Part shown: positions 1 through 9,493 of the stretch, in pieces | Layout of the letters: each line of letters starts with the position of its first letter | Numbering within the stretch: position 1 is the first letter of the stretch | NCBI RefSeq assembly: GCF_002224285.1 | Contig: NZ_CP022436.1 | Coordinates: 4,650,001-4,714,000 of the forward strand | Source of the DNA: Arthrobacter sp. YN | Lineage (GTDB): Bacteria > Actinomycetota > Actinomycetes > Actinomycetales > Micrococcaceae | Direction: 5' to 3' | DNA: 64,000 nucleotides | Program-made: the position numbers and the translations under genes | The notes under the pieces: model-generated | Told to the model about the DNA's origin: nothing | What the model saw: only the letters and a program-made list of their open reading frames with translations | Databases searched by the model: none

Positions 1-986
1 ATTTGGAGCATGGTGCCGCCGGCGTCGACCCCGAGGGCGGCCAGGCCAGCTACACCTACGTCTGGAAACGCAACGGCACTCCTATTCCAGGCGCCACCTC
101 CCGGGACTACCGGACCACCCTGGCGGACAAGGGAATCATCATCACTGCAGGGGTAACAGCCCGCTTCGATGCAGGCTCGGCCATTACCGAGGTTGTTGAC
201 CTTGTGGGACCGTTGGCAAACAAGACCCGCGGCAAGGGCTTCAACGCAGACGGCACGGGGGACATTTTCGCCCGGGATACCGGCGGTAACCTGTGGCTGT
301 ACCCCAGCAACGGCAGCGGCGGCTGGTTGCCCGCCCAAAAAATCGGCCAAGGCTGGAACGGGTTCAACTCGCTCTTCTCCCCTGGCGACTTCGACGGCGA
401 CGGAAACGTTGACGTCATGGCCCGCGATGGTGCCGGACGACTCTTCCTCTACCAGGGCAATGGCCAGGGCGGCTGGCTTCGATCGTTCCAGATCGGTCAA
501 GGCTGGGGGTCGGTCAAGGACATCGTGGCACCGGGCGATTTCAACGGTGACGGCACCGCAGACCTTATTGCCCGGGATGCTTCGAACACCATGGTGATGT
601 ATCCCGGAAATGGACGTGGTGGCTTCCTGACTCCTTACACACTCAGTGGCGGGTGGGGCGATTTTAATGCCTTCATCTCTCCGTCGTCGCGTTCCATCTT
701 CGCCCGTGACAACTCAGGCAACCTCCGGTCCTATAGCGGCTCCGGAAATGGATACTTCCACGAAAACGCATGGACGCCCAACGTCTTCGGCGCTTATGCG
801 GGCTATGGCTGGGAAGGTTTCAGCCGGATCGGCGCACCCGGAGATTTTGACAGTGACGGGGTCCCTGAGGTGTACGGGATCCACCCCGATGGACGGCTCA
901 CCATGTTCTACGGGTTGGGCCATATCGCCCTCAAGCGCCAAGCGACCATCGGCTGGGGCTGGAACTCGTTTAACTCCGTCTTCTAG
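1..986 (+). CDS. Secreted FG-GAP/VCBS-repeat protein (5' truncated by window)
   Basis: The visible 328 residues start inside the gene; the signal peptide lies outside the window. Residues about 15-70 form an Ig-like module (TYVWKRNGTPIPGAT) closely matching the one in the protein at 4450. Five FG-GAP-type blades of about 48 residues follow, three with calcium-loop signatures such as DFDGDGNVD and each carrying ARDxxGxLxLYxGNGxGGW. The fourth blade (SPSSRSIFARD) has lost its acidic loop. The protein ends in GWGWNSFNSVF, a terminus shared with its neighbours. No catalytic domain is visible. It is probably an extracellular beta-propeller for binding or adhesion; the ligand is unknown. Confidence 0.85.
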   Translation, partial: LEHGAAGVDPEGGQASYTYVWKRNGTPIPGATSRDYRTTLADKGIIITAGVTARFDAGSAITEVVDLVGPLANKTRGKGFNADGTGDIFARDTGGNLWLYPSNGSGGWLPAQKIGQGWNGFNSLFSPGDFDGDGNVDVMARDGAGRLFLYQGNGQGGWLRSFQIGQGWGSVKDIVAPGDFNGDGTADLIARDASNTMVMYPGNGRGGFLTPYTLSGGWGDFNAFISPSSRSIFARDNSGNLRSYSGSGNGYFHENAWTPNVFGAYAGYGWEGFSRIGAPGDFDSDGVPEVYGIHPDGRLTMFYGLGHIALKRQATIGWGWNSFNSVF

Positions 987-1027
987 CCATGCCCACAACC
1001 ACTTCACACCATTCGGGGGAAGACGTC

Positions 1028-2854
1028 ATGACCACTCGCACCGTTGCAGGGCTAAGCCCCACCAAACTCCGCCCTCTGGCTGCCTTGCTGGGAGTCCTCC
1101 TGGCTGCGATGCTGTTGGCGCCGGCCTCGCTCCAGCCTGCGGCAGCGGCTGAAGACCCTGTTCCGAAGATCGTTTCCGCCCAACGGGTATCCACCCCCAC
1201 GGTTGCTGTGGGGGCCACCGTGAAGATCGCCTTTACCCTGGCGCAGCGGGCCCAACGCGTCGAGTTCCGGTACACCGACGAATCCCATGTCACCGAACAC
1301 CGCGTCATTTGGTCGGGGACACCCGCCGCCGGGCCACTGACAGCGACCGCCTCGGCCGCCGTGGCAGCCGATACCTACTTCAACGGCACCCACACGCTGC
1401 AGAGTGTGATCATCACCTACGGCCAACGAATGCTCACCTACAACCGTGGCTCCACCTACGAAGAGGTGCTCCCTGTTGCCTGGGAAACCTTGGACTTCAC
1501 GGTCAGCAATCCCGCCAACGTCCTTGTTCCCAACGACAACATCACCCTGCCGGCTCTCGGGATCCGGAAAGAAGCGGGCTACTCCTATCCTGCCTTCGAC
1601 GTCAACCACGGAACGTGGTCCGCGCCGCCGTCGTCCTATACGTACGAATGGTTCCGCGACGGCGTCTTCAAGTCCTCCGGCAGCAACTGGTTCGATGTTT
1701 CGGACAAGTACGCGGGAACCGGGTCCGGGCTCACGCTGAAACTCACCGCCCTGGCAGCCGGGCACCTTCCCGAGACCGTCGAGACCAAGCCGTTCTACCT
1801 GGCCGCCGCCGCGGACCCGGTGGTCTCCGGCTATCCAGGGGTGCGGGGGTCCGTGAAGGCAGTGTTTGATCCCTCCACCATCAAGGGACTCCCCGCGGGA
1901 GCGAAACCAACTGTCAGCTACCAATGGCTCCTGAACATTGCCGATCCCATCCCTTCGGCCACAGGGGCCAGCTACAGCCCTCAGCCCTTAGATGCCGGCA
2001 AGAAACTCGGTGTGACGGCCGTTGTCACCTACGACGGCAGCGTCGTAGGCCTCTTCCGCAGCGCTGATGTGATGGTCAAGCATCAGTCACTCCTCCGGGA
2101 CTTCGACGGCGACGCCAAACCGGATGTCATCACCAGAAAACCCAACGGCACACTGACCCTTTTCCGAGGGGACACCTATGGCCAGTTCAAAAGCGCCACC
2201 AAGGACATCGGCTGGGGGTGGGCCGGCTTCACTGCGCTGATGTCTCCCGGTGACTTCGACGGCGACGGCGCAATGGATGTGATGGCCCGCGATAAGTCCG
2301 GTCAACTGTGGCTATACCGCGGAAATGGATCCGGCGGCTGGCACGGCTCTTCTGTCATCGGGACCGGCTGGGCAGGTTTCAGCGAGATCATTCCGGCCAG
2401 CGATTTCAACGGTGACGGGACCAGCGATGTCCTGGCGCGTGACCCTCAGGGGCGCCTCTTCCTCTACCCCGGCAATGGGAGGGGCGGATGGCTTACCCCA
2501 ACGCAGGTTGGACAGGGATGGCAGTCCTTCAACAAGGTCTTCACTCCCGGCGATTTCAGTGGCGACGGAGTCTCCGATTTCCTCGCCCGCGGGACAGACG
2601 GGAAGCTCAGCGCCTACTACCCCAACGGCAAGGGTGGATGGTTGTCGTCGAGGACGCTGACAGGAAACTACTCATCCAGCATCTACCTGGGTGGATTGGG
2701 CGGATTTAATCATTCCGACCGCTACAACTACTTCTTCAGCGTCTCTGACCAAGGCGTGTTCACCACCGAGGCACTGGGCAGCGACTGGAACAGCTACTAT
2801 CGCCAGACCAGCCAGGCGGGGACGGGATGGGGTTACCTCACTGCCGTTTTCTAA
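1028..2854 (+). CDS. Secreted FG-GAP/VCBS-repeat protein, 608 aa
   Basis: The start at 1028 is chosen because GGGGGA sits just upstream and the product then begins with a typical Sec signal (hydrophobic core LAALLGVLLAAMLLAPASL, cleavage near AAAA-ED); an in-frame ATG at 989 lacks an RBS. Residues about 45-350 hold Ig-like modules (YTYEWFRDG, VSYQWLLN). From about 360 there are five FG-GAP blades with DFDGDAKPD, DFDGDGAMD, DFNGDGTSD and DFSGDGVSD loops; the last blade is degenerate. The C-terminus TGWGYLTAVF matches the family ending. It is an exported calcium-binding beta-propeller without a recognisable enzyme domain. Confidence 0.85.
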   Translation: MTTRTVAGLSPTKLRPLAALLGVLLAAMLLAPASLQPAAAAEDPVPKIVSAQRVSTPTVAVGATVKIAFTLAQRAQRVEFRYTDESHVTEHRVIWSGTPAAGPLTATASAAVAADTYFNGTHTLQSVIITYGQRMLTYNRGSTYEEVLPVAWETLDFTVSNPANVLVPNDNITLPALGIRKEAGYSYPAFDVNHGTWSAPPSSYTYEWFRDGVFKSSGSNWFDVSDKYAGTGSGLTLKLTALAAGHLPETVETKPFYLAAAADPVVSGYPGVRGSVKAVFDPSTIKGLPAGAKPTVSYQWLLNIADPIPSATGASYSPQPLDAGKKLGVTAVVTYDGSVVGLFRSADVMVKHQSLLRDFDGDAKPDVITRKPNGTLTLFRGDTYGQFKSATKDIGWGWAGFTALMSPGDFDGDGAMDVMARDKSGQLWLYRGNGSGGWHGSSVIGTGWAGFSEIIPASDFNGDGTSDVLARDPQGRLFLYPGNGRGGWLTPTQVGQGWQSFNKVFTPGDFSGDGVSDFLARGTDGKLSAYYPNGKGGWLSSRTLTGNYSSSIYLGGLGGFNHSDRYNYFFSVSDQGVFTTEALGSDWNSYYRQTSQAGTGWGYLTAVF

Positions 2855-2996
2855 GCTGATTTCGGTTGATTTCAGGGTTTGACTTGTCTTTTCGTTGAAC
2901 ATTTGCCAGCAAATTCCCAGACTGTCGTTCCGGCGTTGTACCCTCAAGTCACTTATACCCGCCGGCCATCCGGGACCGGCTTGATTTGGGGGAACA

Positions 2997-4280
2997 ATGG
3001 GGATCACTCCTATGCGCCGCGTGCGCAGTTGGCTCGCCGCACTGACTAGCTGCATCGTTTTGGTTGGCGGGCTGGGCTTGGCCCCTGCAGCTCAGGCCGA
3101 CGACACCTTCGCCCCGGTCCCGGTAGCCGTCTCCACGACACCGGACTCCATCGCGTCCGGAGGACAAGCAACATCCAGAGTGACGGTCCAGGCCTCGGGG
3201 CCTGTCACCGACGTTTACGTGCTCTTCCGCAATACAGCCACTGGTAAGCTCCACACGCAGATGACCCAGGGCTCCTACAGTGCAGCCGACTCGACCTACT
3301 CGTTTGACGTGTTCTTTGCCCAAGGCACTCCGCCAGGAACGTATGTTGCGCAGTACCTGCAGATCCTCACCGCCGCCGGCCAGGAGTTGGGCTACTGGCG
3401 CGACGGTTCACTGATCCATAACCCAGGCAACCTTCCGGGTTCCGGCACTGCTGCTGTGGCTCTGGATGGCCTGGACTTCAATTACGTAACACCCGTGGAC
3501 ATTGACCGGCCCCACACCTCAGGCTCCTACCGCACGGAATACTGGGATCCGTACACCATGAGCCTTTTCATCCGTGACTCCGGGGGCCGCCTGGGCCTCT
3601 TCCCCACCGGTGGCAACGGTACGTGGAAGCAGGCCTATGAGGTTGGTTCGGGTTGGAACATTTTCAATCTGATGTTTTCCGCCGGGGACTTCAACAATGA
3701 CGGCGAGAATGATGTCATTGCCCGCGACGGAGCAGGTTCCCTCTTCCTCTACCCCTCGGACGGTCAGGGTGGCTGGTATCCCCGCCAGCAAATCGGCTGG
3801 GGCTGGGGTATCTTCACGTCTGTTTTCCCAGCCGGCGATTTCAGCGGAGATGGCAACAACGACCTCTTGGCCCGCAAGTCTTCCGGGGAACTCGTCCTGT
3901 ACCCCGGCAACGGGTACGGCGGCTTCCTCGGTGCGTCAACAGTTGGCTGGGGTTGGAGCGGCATGACGTCTGTCTTCTCACCTGGGGACTTCAACGGTGA
4001 TCACAAGCCTGATGTCCTGGCCCGCGACGCTGCAGGTAATCTTCGTTTCTATGGCGGCAATGGCTATGGCGGATGGACCACCAGCGCCGTGATCGGTCAG
4101 GGCTGGAACGCGATCACCAAGCTGGGCGGTGCAGGAGACTTCGACGGCGACGGCGCCAACGATGTCTGGGGCATCGACACCTCCGGCCAGATGCGCATGT
4201 ACTACGGCAACGGCTCCGGTGGGTGGAAGACTTCGGCCGTGGTCGGTTGGGGCTGGGGCGGCTTCAACGCCGTCTTCTAG
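2997..4280 (+). CDS. Secreted FG-GAP/VCBS-repeat protein, 427 aa
   Basis: The signal peptide is clear (LAALTSCIVLVGGLGLAPAAQA-DD). GGGGG lies only four bases before the ATG at 2997; a second in-frame ATG at 3012 (MRRVRSW) has better spacing and is a real alternative. The N-terminal domain (residues about 35-165) differs from the Ig-like modules of its neighbours. Five FG-GAP blades follow with DFNNDGEND, DFSGDGNND, DFNGDHKPD and DFDGDGAND loops, separated by the aromatic linker GWGWxxF. It ends in GWGWGGFNAVF. Secreted, function unknown, probably binding a surface or glycan ligand. Confidence 0.85.
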   Translation: MGITPMRRVRSWLAALTSCIVLVGGLGLAPAAQADDTFAPVPVAVSTTPDSIASGGQATSRVTVQASGPVTDVYVLFRNTATGKLHTQMTQGSYSAADSTYSFDVFFAQGTPPGTYVAQYLQILTAAGQELGYWRDGSLIHNPGNLPGSGTAAVALDGLDFNYVTPVDIDRPHTSGSYRTEYWDPYTMSLFIRDSGGRLGLFPTGGNGTWKQAYEVGSGWNIFNLMFSAGDFNNDGENDVIARDGAGSLFLYPSDGQGGWYPRQQIGWGWGIFTSVFPAGDFSGDGNNDLLARKSSGELVLYPGNGYGGFLGASTVGWGWSGMTSVFSPGDFNGDHKPDVLARDAAGNLRFYGGNGYGGWTTSAVIGQGWNAITKLGGAGDFDGDGANDVWGIDTSGQMRMYYGNGSGGWKTSAVVGWGWGGFNAVF

Positions 4281-4302
4281 ACCAACCTCACGGCTTTTGA
4301 TT

Positions 4303-4337
4303 GAGGGCCTCTTCCGGGTTTCTTCGGGGAGGCCCTC
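4303..4337 (+). terminator. Hairpin terminator after third FG-GAP gene
   Basis: Perfect 9-bp arms GAGGGCCTC (4303-4311) and GAGGCCCTC (4329-4337) begin 22 bases after the stop codon. The loop is 17 bases. No strong T-run follows, so efficiency is uncertain. Confidence 0.55.
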
Positions 4338-4449
4338 CTTCACAATAACTTCGATTTCACGGAACCATTTACCGGGCAGAGCCGAAAATGTAGTGTCATC
4401 TCAATTGATCTCTGCTGGCCCTCCGGCCAGTCACTTCTTGGGGGAATCC

Positions 4450-5694
4450 TTGGACCTTCTTACTGCCCTGCGGTGGACCGCGCCCAACCCTGCGCGCCGG
4501 CTGCTGACCGCTTCCCTGCTGGTGGGCGCCCTGAGCAGTGCGCTGGTGGCGGCTCCTGCCAATGCAGCGCCGTACCTTCAGTACTCCGGCCAGGAACTCA
4601 TGGTGCAGCCAGCTGCTGCCCGAACTGTCTACATGGGGCAGCCAAAACTGACTGGCGACCCCACCGTAGGGGGCCTCCTCAAAGCGGAACTTGGCGGATA
4701 CGCTCCGTTCGTCATCCCCGAGGGTGGCACGCCTTCGTTCACCTACAAGTGGACCCGGGACGGTCAAGCCATACCAGGCGCCACAGGCTCGACCTACCGG
4801 GCCACCCCAGGGGACCGCGGCAGGGTAGTCGCCGTCTTCGTCACGGTCTCCTACGACGCCGAGTCACGGCTCACCCTGCAGGCGGACTACCCGCTGAGGA
4901 TCGCTGCCAAACCCCGGGCACGCGGATTCAACGGCGACGACACCCTGGACATCTTTGCCCGCGATGCCGCAGGCCGCCTGCTCCTCTACCCCACTGACGG
5001 CCGGGGCAACTGGCGTGCAGCCCAAGTACTCGGAACAGGATGGAATATCTTCAACACACTGTTCTCTCCGGGCGACTTTGACGGTGACGGCACAGTGGAC
5101 GTCATTGGCCGCGATGGACAGGGACGGTTGTTCCTCTACCAGGGCAACGGAACCGGCGGCTGGAAGAGTGCCTTCCAGATCGGCCAAGGCTGGCAGGATT
5201 TCCGGACCGTGTCCTCGGCGGGTGATTTCAACGGCGATGGAAGCAACGACCTCATTGTTGTGGACCGCTGGTACCAAGCCATCCTCTACCCCGGCAACGG
5301 CAGGGGTGGCTTCCTTCAGCCCTACGGCGTTGACACCTATTGGGTCAACGGCGATCCGATCTTCACAGTGGGCCACTTCGGCGGGACGAACAACCTGGGA
5401 ATTGTCAGCCGAAACTACGGCTATCTCCGGCTTTATGAAGCCAGCCGGAGCGGCCGGCTGGATGGCAGCCGTACCGATATCGGATGGGGGTTCAATGACT
5501 TCCCGTTCGTGGGTTCAGCGGGTGACTTTAATGGCGATGGCACGGTGGACATCTTCAGCGTTGACACCGCAGGACGGCTGACGATGTATTACAACAAGGG
5601 CGCAGGGTACCTGAACAGCGGCCGCCCGGACATCCGATGGTACGGACAATCCACCGTCGGGTGGGGCTGGGGTGGCTTCACCGCGGTCTTCTAG
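4450..5694 (+). CDS. Secreted FG-GAP/VCBS-repeat protein, 414 aa, TTG start
   Basis: The open frame extends upstream to 4129, but the signal peptide only makes sense from the TTG at 4450, which follows TTGGGGGAA with good spacing. Then come RRLLTASLLVGALSSALVA and an APANA-A cleavage site. An Ig-like module (FTYKWTRDGQAIPGAT) precedes FG-GAP blades with loops DFDGDGTVD, DFNGDGSND and DFNGDGTVD; the fourth blade (GHFGGTNNLG) is degenerate, as in the first gene of the array. It ends in GWGWGGFTAVF. Domain order shows it is the closest paralogue of the truncated first gene. Confidence 0.85.
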   Translation: MDLLTALRWTAPNPARRLLTASLLVGALSSALVAAPANAAPYLQYSGQELMVQPAAARTVYMGQPKLTGDPTVGGLLKAELGGYAPFVIPEGGTPSFTYKWTRDGQAIPGATGSTYRATPGDRGRVVAVFVTVSYDAESRLTLQADYPLRIAAKPRARGFNGDDTLDIFARDAAGRLLLYPTDGRGNWRAAQVLGTGWNIFNTLFSPGDFDGDGTVDVIGRDGQGRLFLYQGNGTGGWKSAFQIGQGWQDFRTVSSAGDFNGDGSNDLIVVDRWYQAILYPGNGRGGFLQPYGVDTYWVNGDPIFTVGHFGGTNNLGIVSRNYGYLRLYEASRSGRLDGSRTDIGWGFNDFPFVGSAGDFNGDGTVDIFSVDTAGRLTMYYNKGAGYLNSGRPDIRWYGQSTVGWGWGGFTAVF

Positions 5695-5696
5695 GC

Positions 5697-7001
5697 CTAG
5701 TCAACGCTCTTGATCTTCACCACGAACACCGCTCCCAGGAGCCCAATGACCGCGGCGGCGACGTACAGCGAGACGTAGCCGCCCCAGTAAAGGACAAACG
5801 GAGAGGCGATCAACGGGGCGATCACCTGCGGTAATGAGTTGGCAATGTTGATAACGCCCAAGTCCCGGCCGCGGTCCATCCCCGTGGGAAGGACCTGCGT
5901 AATGAGGGCGAAGTCGACGGCGAGGTAGGCTCCAAACCCGATCCCCAACACCACCGCACCGGCAAGCCCGCCGATCCACGTTGGTGCGAAGGCGAGGATC
6001 AGCGAGGCCAGCGCAATAATGACCGACGACGCGATCACCAATGGCTTCCGCTTGCCCATCTTGTCGCTCAGCCTGCCCCCAAGCACGCTGGTGATAATGA
6101 CCGAGACCGCATACAGCCCGGTAAGAATGAGGACACCAAACGAGGGATCGATACCCTCAGTTTCCTTGAGACGCACAGCATCACTAAGGAAAAACAACAA
6201 GTACAAGGTGACCATGTGGTTGCCTGTACTTACCAGCAAACGGGTCAGCCAAGCCCACGCGAAATCCGGATAGCGTTTGGGCGAGACCCAGAAACCCTTG
6301 AGGAAGTCTGCCAGGTTGAAGGGCGGGCGCTCAGTTGGTGGAAGCTGCTGATCGTCATTCTTGAAAAGGTAAAGCACGACGCCGGCCAGCAACGCCGCAG
6401 CGCACAGCCAGTACCCGGCGGCAAAGTTTCCAACGACGACCGCCGCGATCACCGCGCCGATCAAGATGCCCACAGTCTGACCCATGGCGGCGAGTCCGCC
6501 TACAGTTCCGCGCTGTGGAACCGGGACGCGGTCAGGTACTGCGGCCGTGATAGCGGCGTACATTGCGTTGGCTCCGGCCTGCACAAGGCACCACAGGAGA
6601 GTCATGGCTGCAACGTTGGGAGCACCGGCCAAAGCAACGAGCGCAACAGCTCCCAGGATGGCGCCCATCAGGACCCAAGGAACACGGCGACCAAACCGGG
6701 ACGTCGTGCGGTCGCTGAACGCCCCGAAGAGTGGGTTTGCAACCATGGAAACGGCCGCTCCACAGCCAGTGACCAAGGCAAGGATCGCCTCTTTCTGGCC
6801 TTCATCAAAATGGGCTGCCTGCAGGCCCAGGAGCACTTGGAGGGGGCCAAAGAACGCTGCATTGATGCCCAGGTTGACCAGCACAACGCCGGTGACCCAG
6901 ATCGGCCGTACCTTGGCAACAGGTTCGGCAAGCGCCGTGGTGTTTCCACCGCGGACGATTGCAGGGTCCGGCACCGGACCCGGCAGGTCGGACAAGCTCA
7001 T
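5697..7001 (-). CDS. MFS transporter, SLC45/GPH-like
   Basis: A 434-residue polytopic protein with about 12 hydrophobic segments. The loop 2-3 signature GAFSDRTTSRFGRRVPW resembles sugar-type MFS/GPH symporters, and a second signature GGRLSDKMGKRKP marks the start of the second half. AGGGGGA lies eight bases before the ATG. Its stop is three bases from the stop of the convergent FG-GAP gene and there is no hairpin between them, so the transcripts may run into each other. The substrate cannot be read; a sugar or glycoside is the usual guess for this subfamily. Confidence 0.75.
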   Translation of the reverse strand: MSLSDLPGPVPDPAIVRGGNTTALAEPVAKVRPIWVTGVVLVNLGINAAFFGPLQVLLGLQAAHFDEGQKEAILALVTGCGAAVSMVANPLFGAFSDRTTSRFGRRVPWVLMGAILGAVALVALAGAPNVAAMTLLWCLVQAGANAMYAAITAAVPDRVPVPQRGTVGGLAAMGQTVGILIGAVIAAVVVGNFAAGYWLCAAALLAGVVLYLFKNDDQQLPPTERPPFNLADFLKGFWVSPKRYPDFAWAWLTRLLVSTGNHMVTLYLLFFLSDAVRLKETEGIDPSFGVLILTGLYAVSVIITSVLGGRLSDKMGKRKPLVIASSVIIALASLILAFAPTWIGGLAGAVVLGIGFGAYLAVDFALITQVLPTGMDRGRDLGVINIANSLPQVIAPLIASPFVLYWGGYVSLYVAAAVIGLLGAVFVVKIKSVD

Positions 7002-7158
7002 GGCAGGTTCCCCCTCATTGAATGTTTGGATTCAGCCTAGCGCGGCGAAGCGGCACTGAACCGCCGTCGGGTCTTTTATCCACATAGGCCGCTGCAAGCG
7101 CTGCTTTAGCGCCCTGGCGAGCGTTAGTGTGGCCTCACAGAGAATGAGGAGAAGCACT

Positions 7159-7632
7159 GTGAGCGAGCAAATAAATACGGCCGATCTCTACGACGAGCGC
7201 GGCGAGGAACTGGAGTCCATAGCCGTTCAGTTCCACAATCTGGGAGGCCAAACGCACTTCAGTGGGCCGGTCCGCACTATCCGGTGCTTTGAGGACAATG
7301 CGCTGGTGAAAACGGTCCTCAACACGCCCGGTGAGGGTGCCGTGCTGGTCATTGATGGCCAGGCATCTCTGCGGACGGCACTCATGGGCGACCTCATTGC
7401 CGCGAGCGCCGTGGCCAACGGCTGGTCCGGTGTGGTGATCAATGGAGCCGTCAGGGACCGGGAGGCCATCGCCCGCCTGCCCCTTGGCGTCAAAGCCCTT
7501 GGGAGCAACCCGAAGAAGAGCGCCAAGACGGGAGTTGGCGAAGTGGACGTAGAGCTGGTGATCGATCGCGTCCGCATTCAACCCGGCGTGATGATCTTCT
7601 GCGACCCGGACGGCATCCTGATCGAGCGCTGA
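7159..7632 (+). CDS. RraA family protein (RNase E regulator RraA / HMG aldolase fold)
   Basis: The start is taken as the GTG at 7159, preceded by GAGGAG; an earlier ATG at 7129 has no RBS. The 157-residue product has the family core GDLIAASAVANGW, GVVINGAVRD and the C-terminal FCDPDGILIE. Length and motifs match the RraA/demethylmenaquinone-methyltransferase-like family. Members either inhibit RNase E or act as metal-dependent 4-hydroxy-4-methyl-2-oxoglutarate/oxaloacetate aldolases, and the sequence alone does not decide. It stands alone, with no aromatic-degradation genes beside it. Confidence 0.8.
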   Translation: MSEQINTADLYDERGEELESIAVQFHNLGGQTHFSGPVRTIRCFEDNALVKTVLNTPGEGAVLVIDGQASLRTALMGDLIAASAVANGWSGVVINGAVRDREAIARLPLGVKALGSNPKKSAKTGVGEVDVELVIDRVRIQPGVMIFCDPDGILIER

Positions 7633-7705
7633 CTCTTCGGTGGGGGCCCGACTTAGAGGGAAAGTGGAAGAAATATTCTCCCGCCGGGAATCAACCTGGC
7701 AGTAA

Positions 7706-7728
7706 GATAGTTACTGAAAGCAACTATC
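7706..7728. promoter_or_regulatory. Candidate MarR-type operator before DHA2 exporter
   Basis: GATAGTT (7706-7712) and AACTATC (7722-7728) are perfect 7-bp arms nine bases apart, 38 bases before the ATG of the exporter. The core TAGTTaC...GCAACTA resembles MarR-family sites. No MarR gene is adjacent, so the regulator would be encoded elsewhere. Confidence 0.45.
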
Positions 7729-7765
7729 CTGCTTAATCCACTTTTCTGCCACCTCTGGAGAAGAT

Positions 7766-9418
7766 ATGCCCAAAACCACGCCCGTCCGGGCCGCCGGCGA
7801 GGTTCTGACCCACCGTCAGACACTCACCGTCATGGTGGGACTCATGCTCGGCATGTTCCTGTCGTCGTTGGACCAGACCATTGTGTCCACGTCCATCTAC
7901 ACCATCGCGAACGATCTCGATGGCCTCTCGCTTCAAGCCTGGGCCACCACTGCGTACCTCATCACTTCAACCGTGAGCACCCCGCTCTATGGCAAGCTGA
8001 GCGACATCTTCGGCCGCCGCCCGCTCTACCTCGTGGCCATCGTGATCTTCCTGGTGGGCTCTCTTTACGCGGGATCCGTCCACTCCATGACGGAGCTTGC
8101 CATCGCCCGCGGCATCCAAGGGCTTGGAGCCGGCGGCTTGCTGGCTTTGGCGCTGACCATCATCGGCGACATCGTGGCTCTGAAGGACAGGGCCAAGTAC
8201 CAGGGCTATTTCATGTCCGTCTTTGGCATTTCTTCCGTCCTCGGTCCGGTGATTGGCGGGGCCTTCGCGGGCTCCGCCAACATCCTGGGTTTCGAAGGCT
8301 GGCGTTGGGTCTTCTTTATCAATCTACCCATCGGGCTGGCCGCTCTTGTAGTGGTCTTCATGTACCTGCATCTGCCGGCGAGGCACGTAAAGCAGAAGAT
8401 CGATTACTGGGGCGCAGCAGCCATTACCCTGGCCATTGTGCCGCTGTTGCTCGTGGCAGAACAGGGCCGCGTGTGGGGTTGGGCGTCAGGTGCGTCCTGG
8501 CTCTGCTACGGTCTCGGCGTCGTCGGCATTGTGGCGTTCCTGCTCGCCGAGAAGCGTGCCGGTGACTACGCGTTGATTCCTCTGCGCCTCTTCAAGAACA
8601 TGACGTTCGGTCTGTCATCGCTGCTGAACTTCATCATTGGTATCGGCATGTTCGGTGCCATCGCCATGCTGCCGATGTACTTGCAGTTGGTAAAGGGCCT
8701 CACCCCCACCGAGGCTGGCCTGATGATGATCACCTTCACGGTCGGCATCCTGTTCGGTTCCATTTCTGCCGGCCGCACGATCTCATCGTCCGGCGTCTAC
8801 AGGATCTTCCCGATCACGGGCACGGCCATACTGGCAGGCGCTGCCACCGTCATGGGTTTGGTGCTCGGCGTCGATACCGGGTTGTGGGTACCTGGCCTGA
8901 TCGCCGTGTTCTTCGGCGTGGGACTGGGATTCTGCATGCAGCCGCTCACCCTGGCCATGCAGGTGTCCGTTCCGCCCAAGGACATGGGCGTGGGCACGTC
9001 CACGGCCGCCTTCTTCCGTTCGATGGGTGGCGCAGTAGGCACTGCTGTGTTCATCTCCATGCTGTTCAGCGTCGCGGCCGACAAGATCGCCGACGGCATG
9101 AAGACCGCTGCTTCCAGCCCGGACTACCAAGCGGTCATGCAGGACCCGGCCGTGGCATCCGACCCCGCCAACGCCAAGCTGTTCGACTTCTTCAAGAACG
9201 GCGCCAACAACGAGTCCTTGAACGACACCAGTTGGCTCCACTCTGCCAACAGCACGCTGACCAGGCCCATCACCGAGGGCTTTGCCCAGGCGATCGATAT
9301 CGTCATGCTCACGGCAGCCGGCCTCATGCTCATCGCGTTCCTGATCAGCTTCGCCTTGCCCAACAAGAAACTCACCGACCCAAAGGCTGCAGCCAAGGAA
9401 TCGGTGCCGGCACACTAA
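7766..9418 (+). CDS. MFS multidrug exporter, DHA2 (EmrB/QacA) type, 14 TMS
   Basis: The 550-residue length and about 14 hydrophobic segments fit DHA2. Visible signatures are the TM1 motif LDQTIVSTSI, motif A GKLSDIFGRRPL and motif C GISSVLGPVIGG in TM5. Between the last two segments is a periplasmic-side loop of about 80 residues, usual for this family. These are proton antiporters exporting cationic or lipophilic compounds; the actual substrate is unknown. An operator-like inverted repeat lies upstream and a strong hairpin downstream, so it is a single-gene transcription unit. Confidence 0.85.
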   Translation: MPKTTPVRAAGEVLTHRQTLTVMVGLMLGMFLSSLDQTIVSTSIYTIANDLDGLSLQAWATTAYLITSTVSTPLYGKLSDIFGRRPLYLVAIVIFLVGSLYAGSVHSMTELAIARGIQGLGAGGLLALALTIIGDIVALKDRAKYQGYFMSVFGISSVLGPVIGGAFAGSANILGFEGWRWVFFINLPIGLAALVVVFMYLHLPARHVKQKIDYWGAAAITLAIVPLLLVAEQGRVWGWASGASWLCYGLGVVGIVAFLLAEKRAGDYALIPLRLFKNMTFGLSSLLNFIIGIGMFGAIAMLPMYLQLVKGLTPTEAGLMMITFTVGILFGSISAGRTISSSGVYRIFPITGTAILAGAATVMGLVLGVDTGLWVPGLIAVFFGVGLGFCMQPLTLAMQVSVPPKDMGVGTSTAAFFRSMGGAVGTAVFISMLFSVAADKIADGMKTAASSPDYQAVMQDPAVASDPANAKLFDFFKNGANNESLNDTSWLHSANSTLTRPITEGFAQAIDIVMLTAAGLMLIAFLISFALPNKKLTDPKAAAKESVPAH

Positions 9419-9493
9419 TCGCCGGCTCATCACAAGTTGGTTCCTCACGCGCTGGTCGGTCGCGCGTTGTCGGCCGCGCATTGTTACATAAAA

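Noticed and set aside
240..5690. Tandem DNA repeats or a CRISPR-like array in the first 5.7 kb
   Set aside because: The periodicity is protein-level (FG-GAP blades of about 145 bases) with diverged nucleotides and no short identical repeats.
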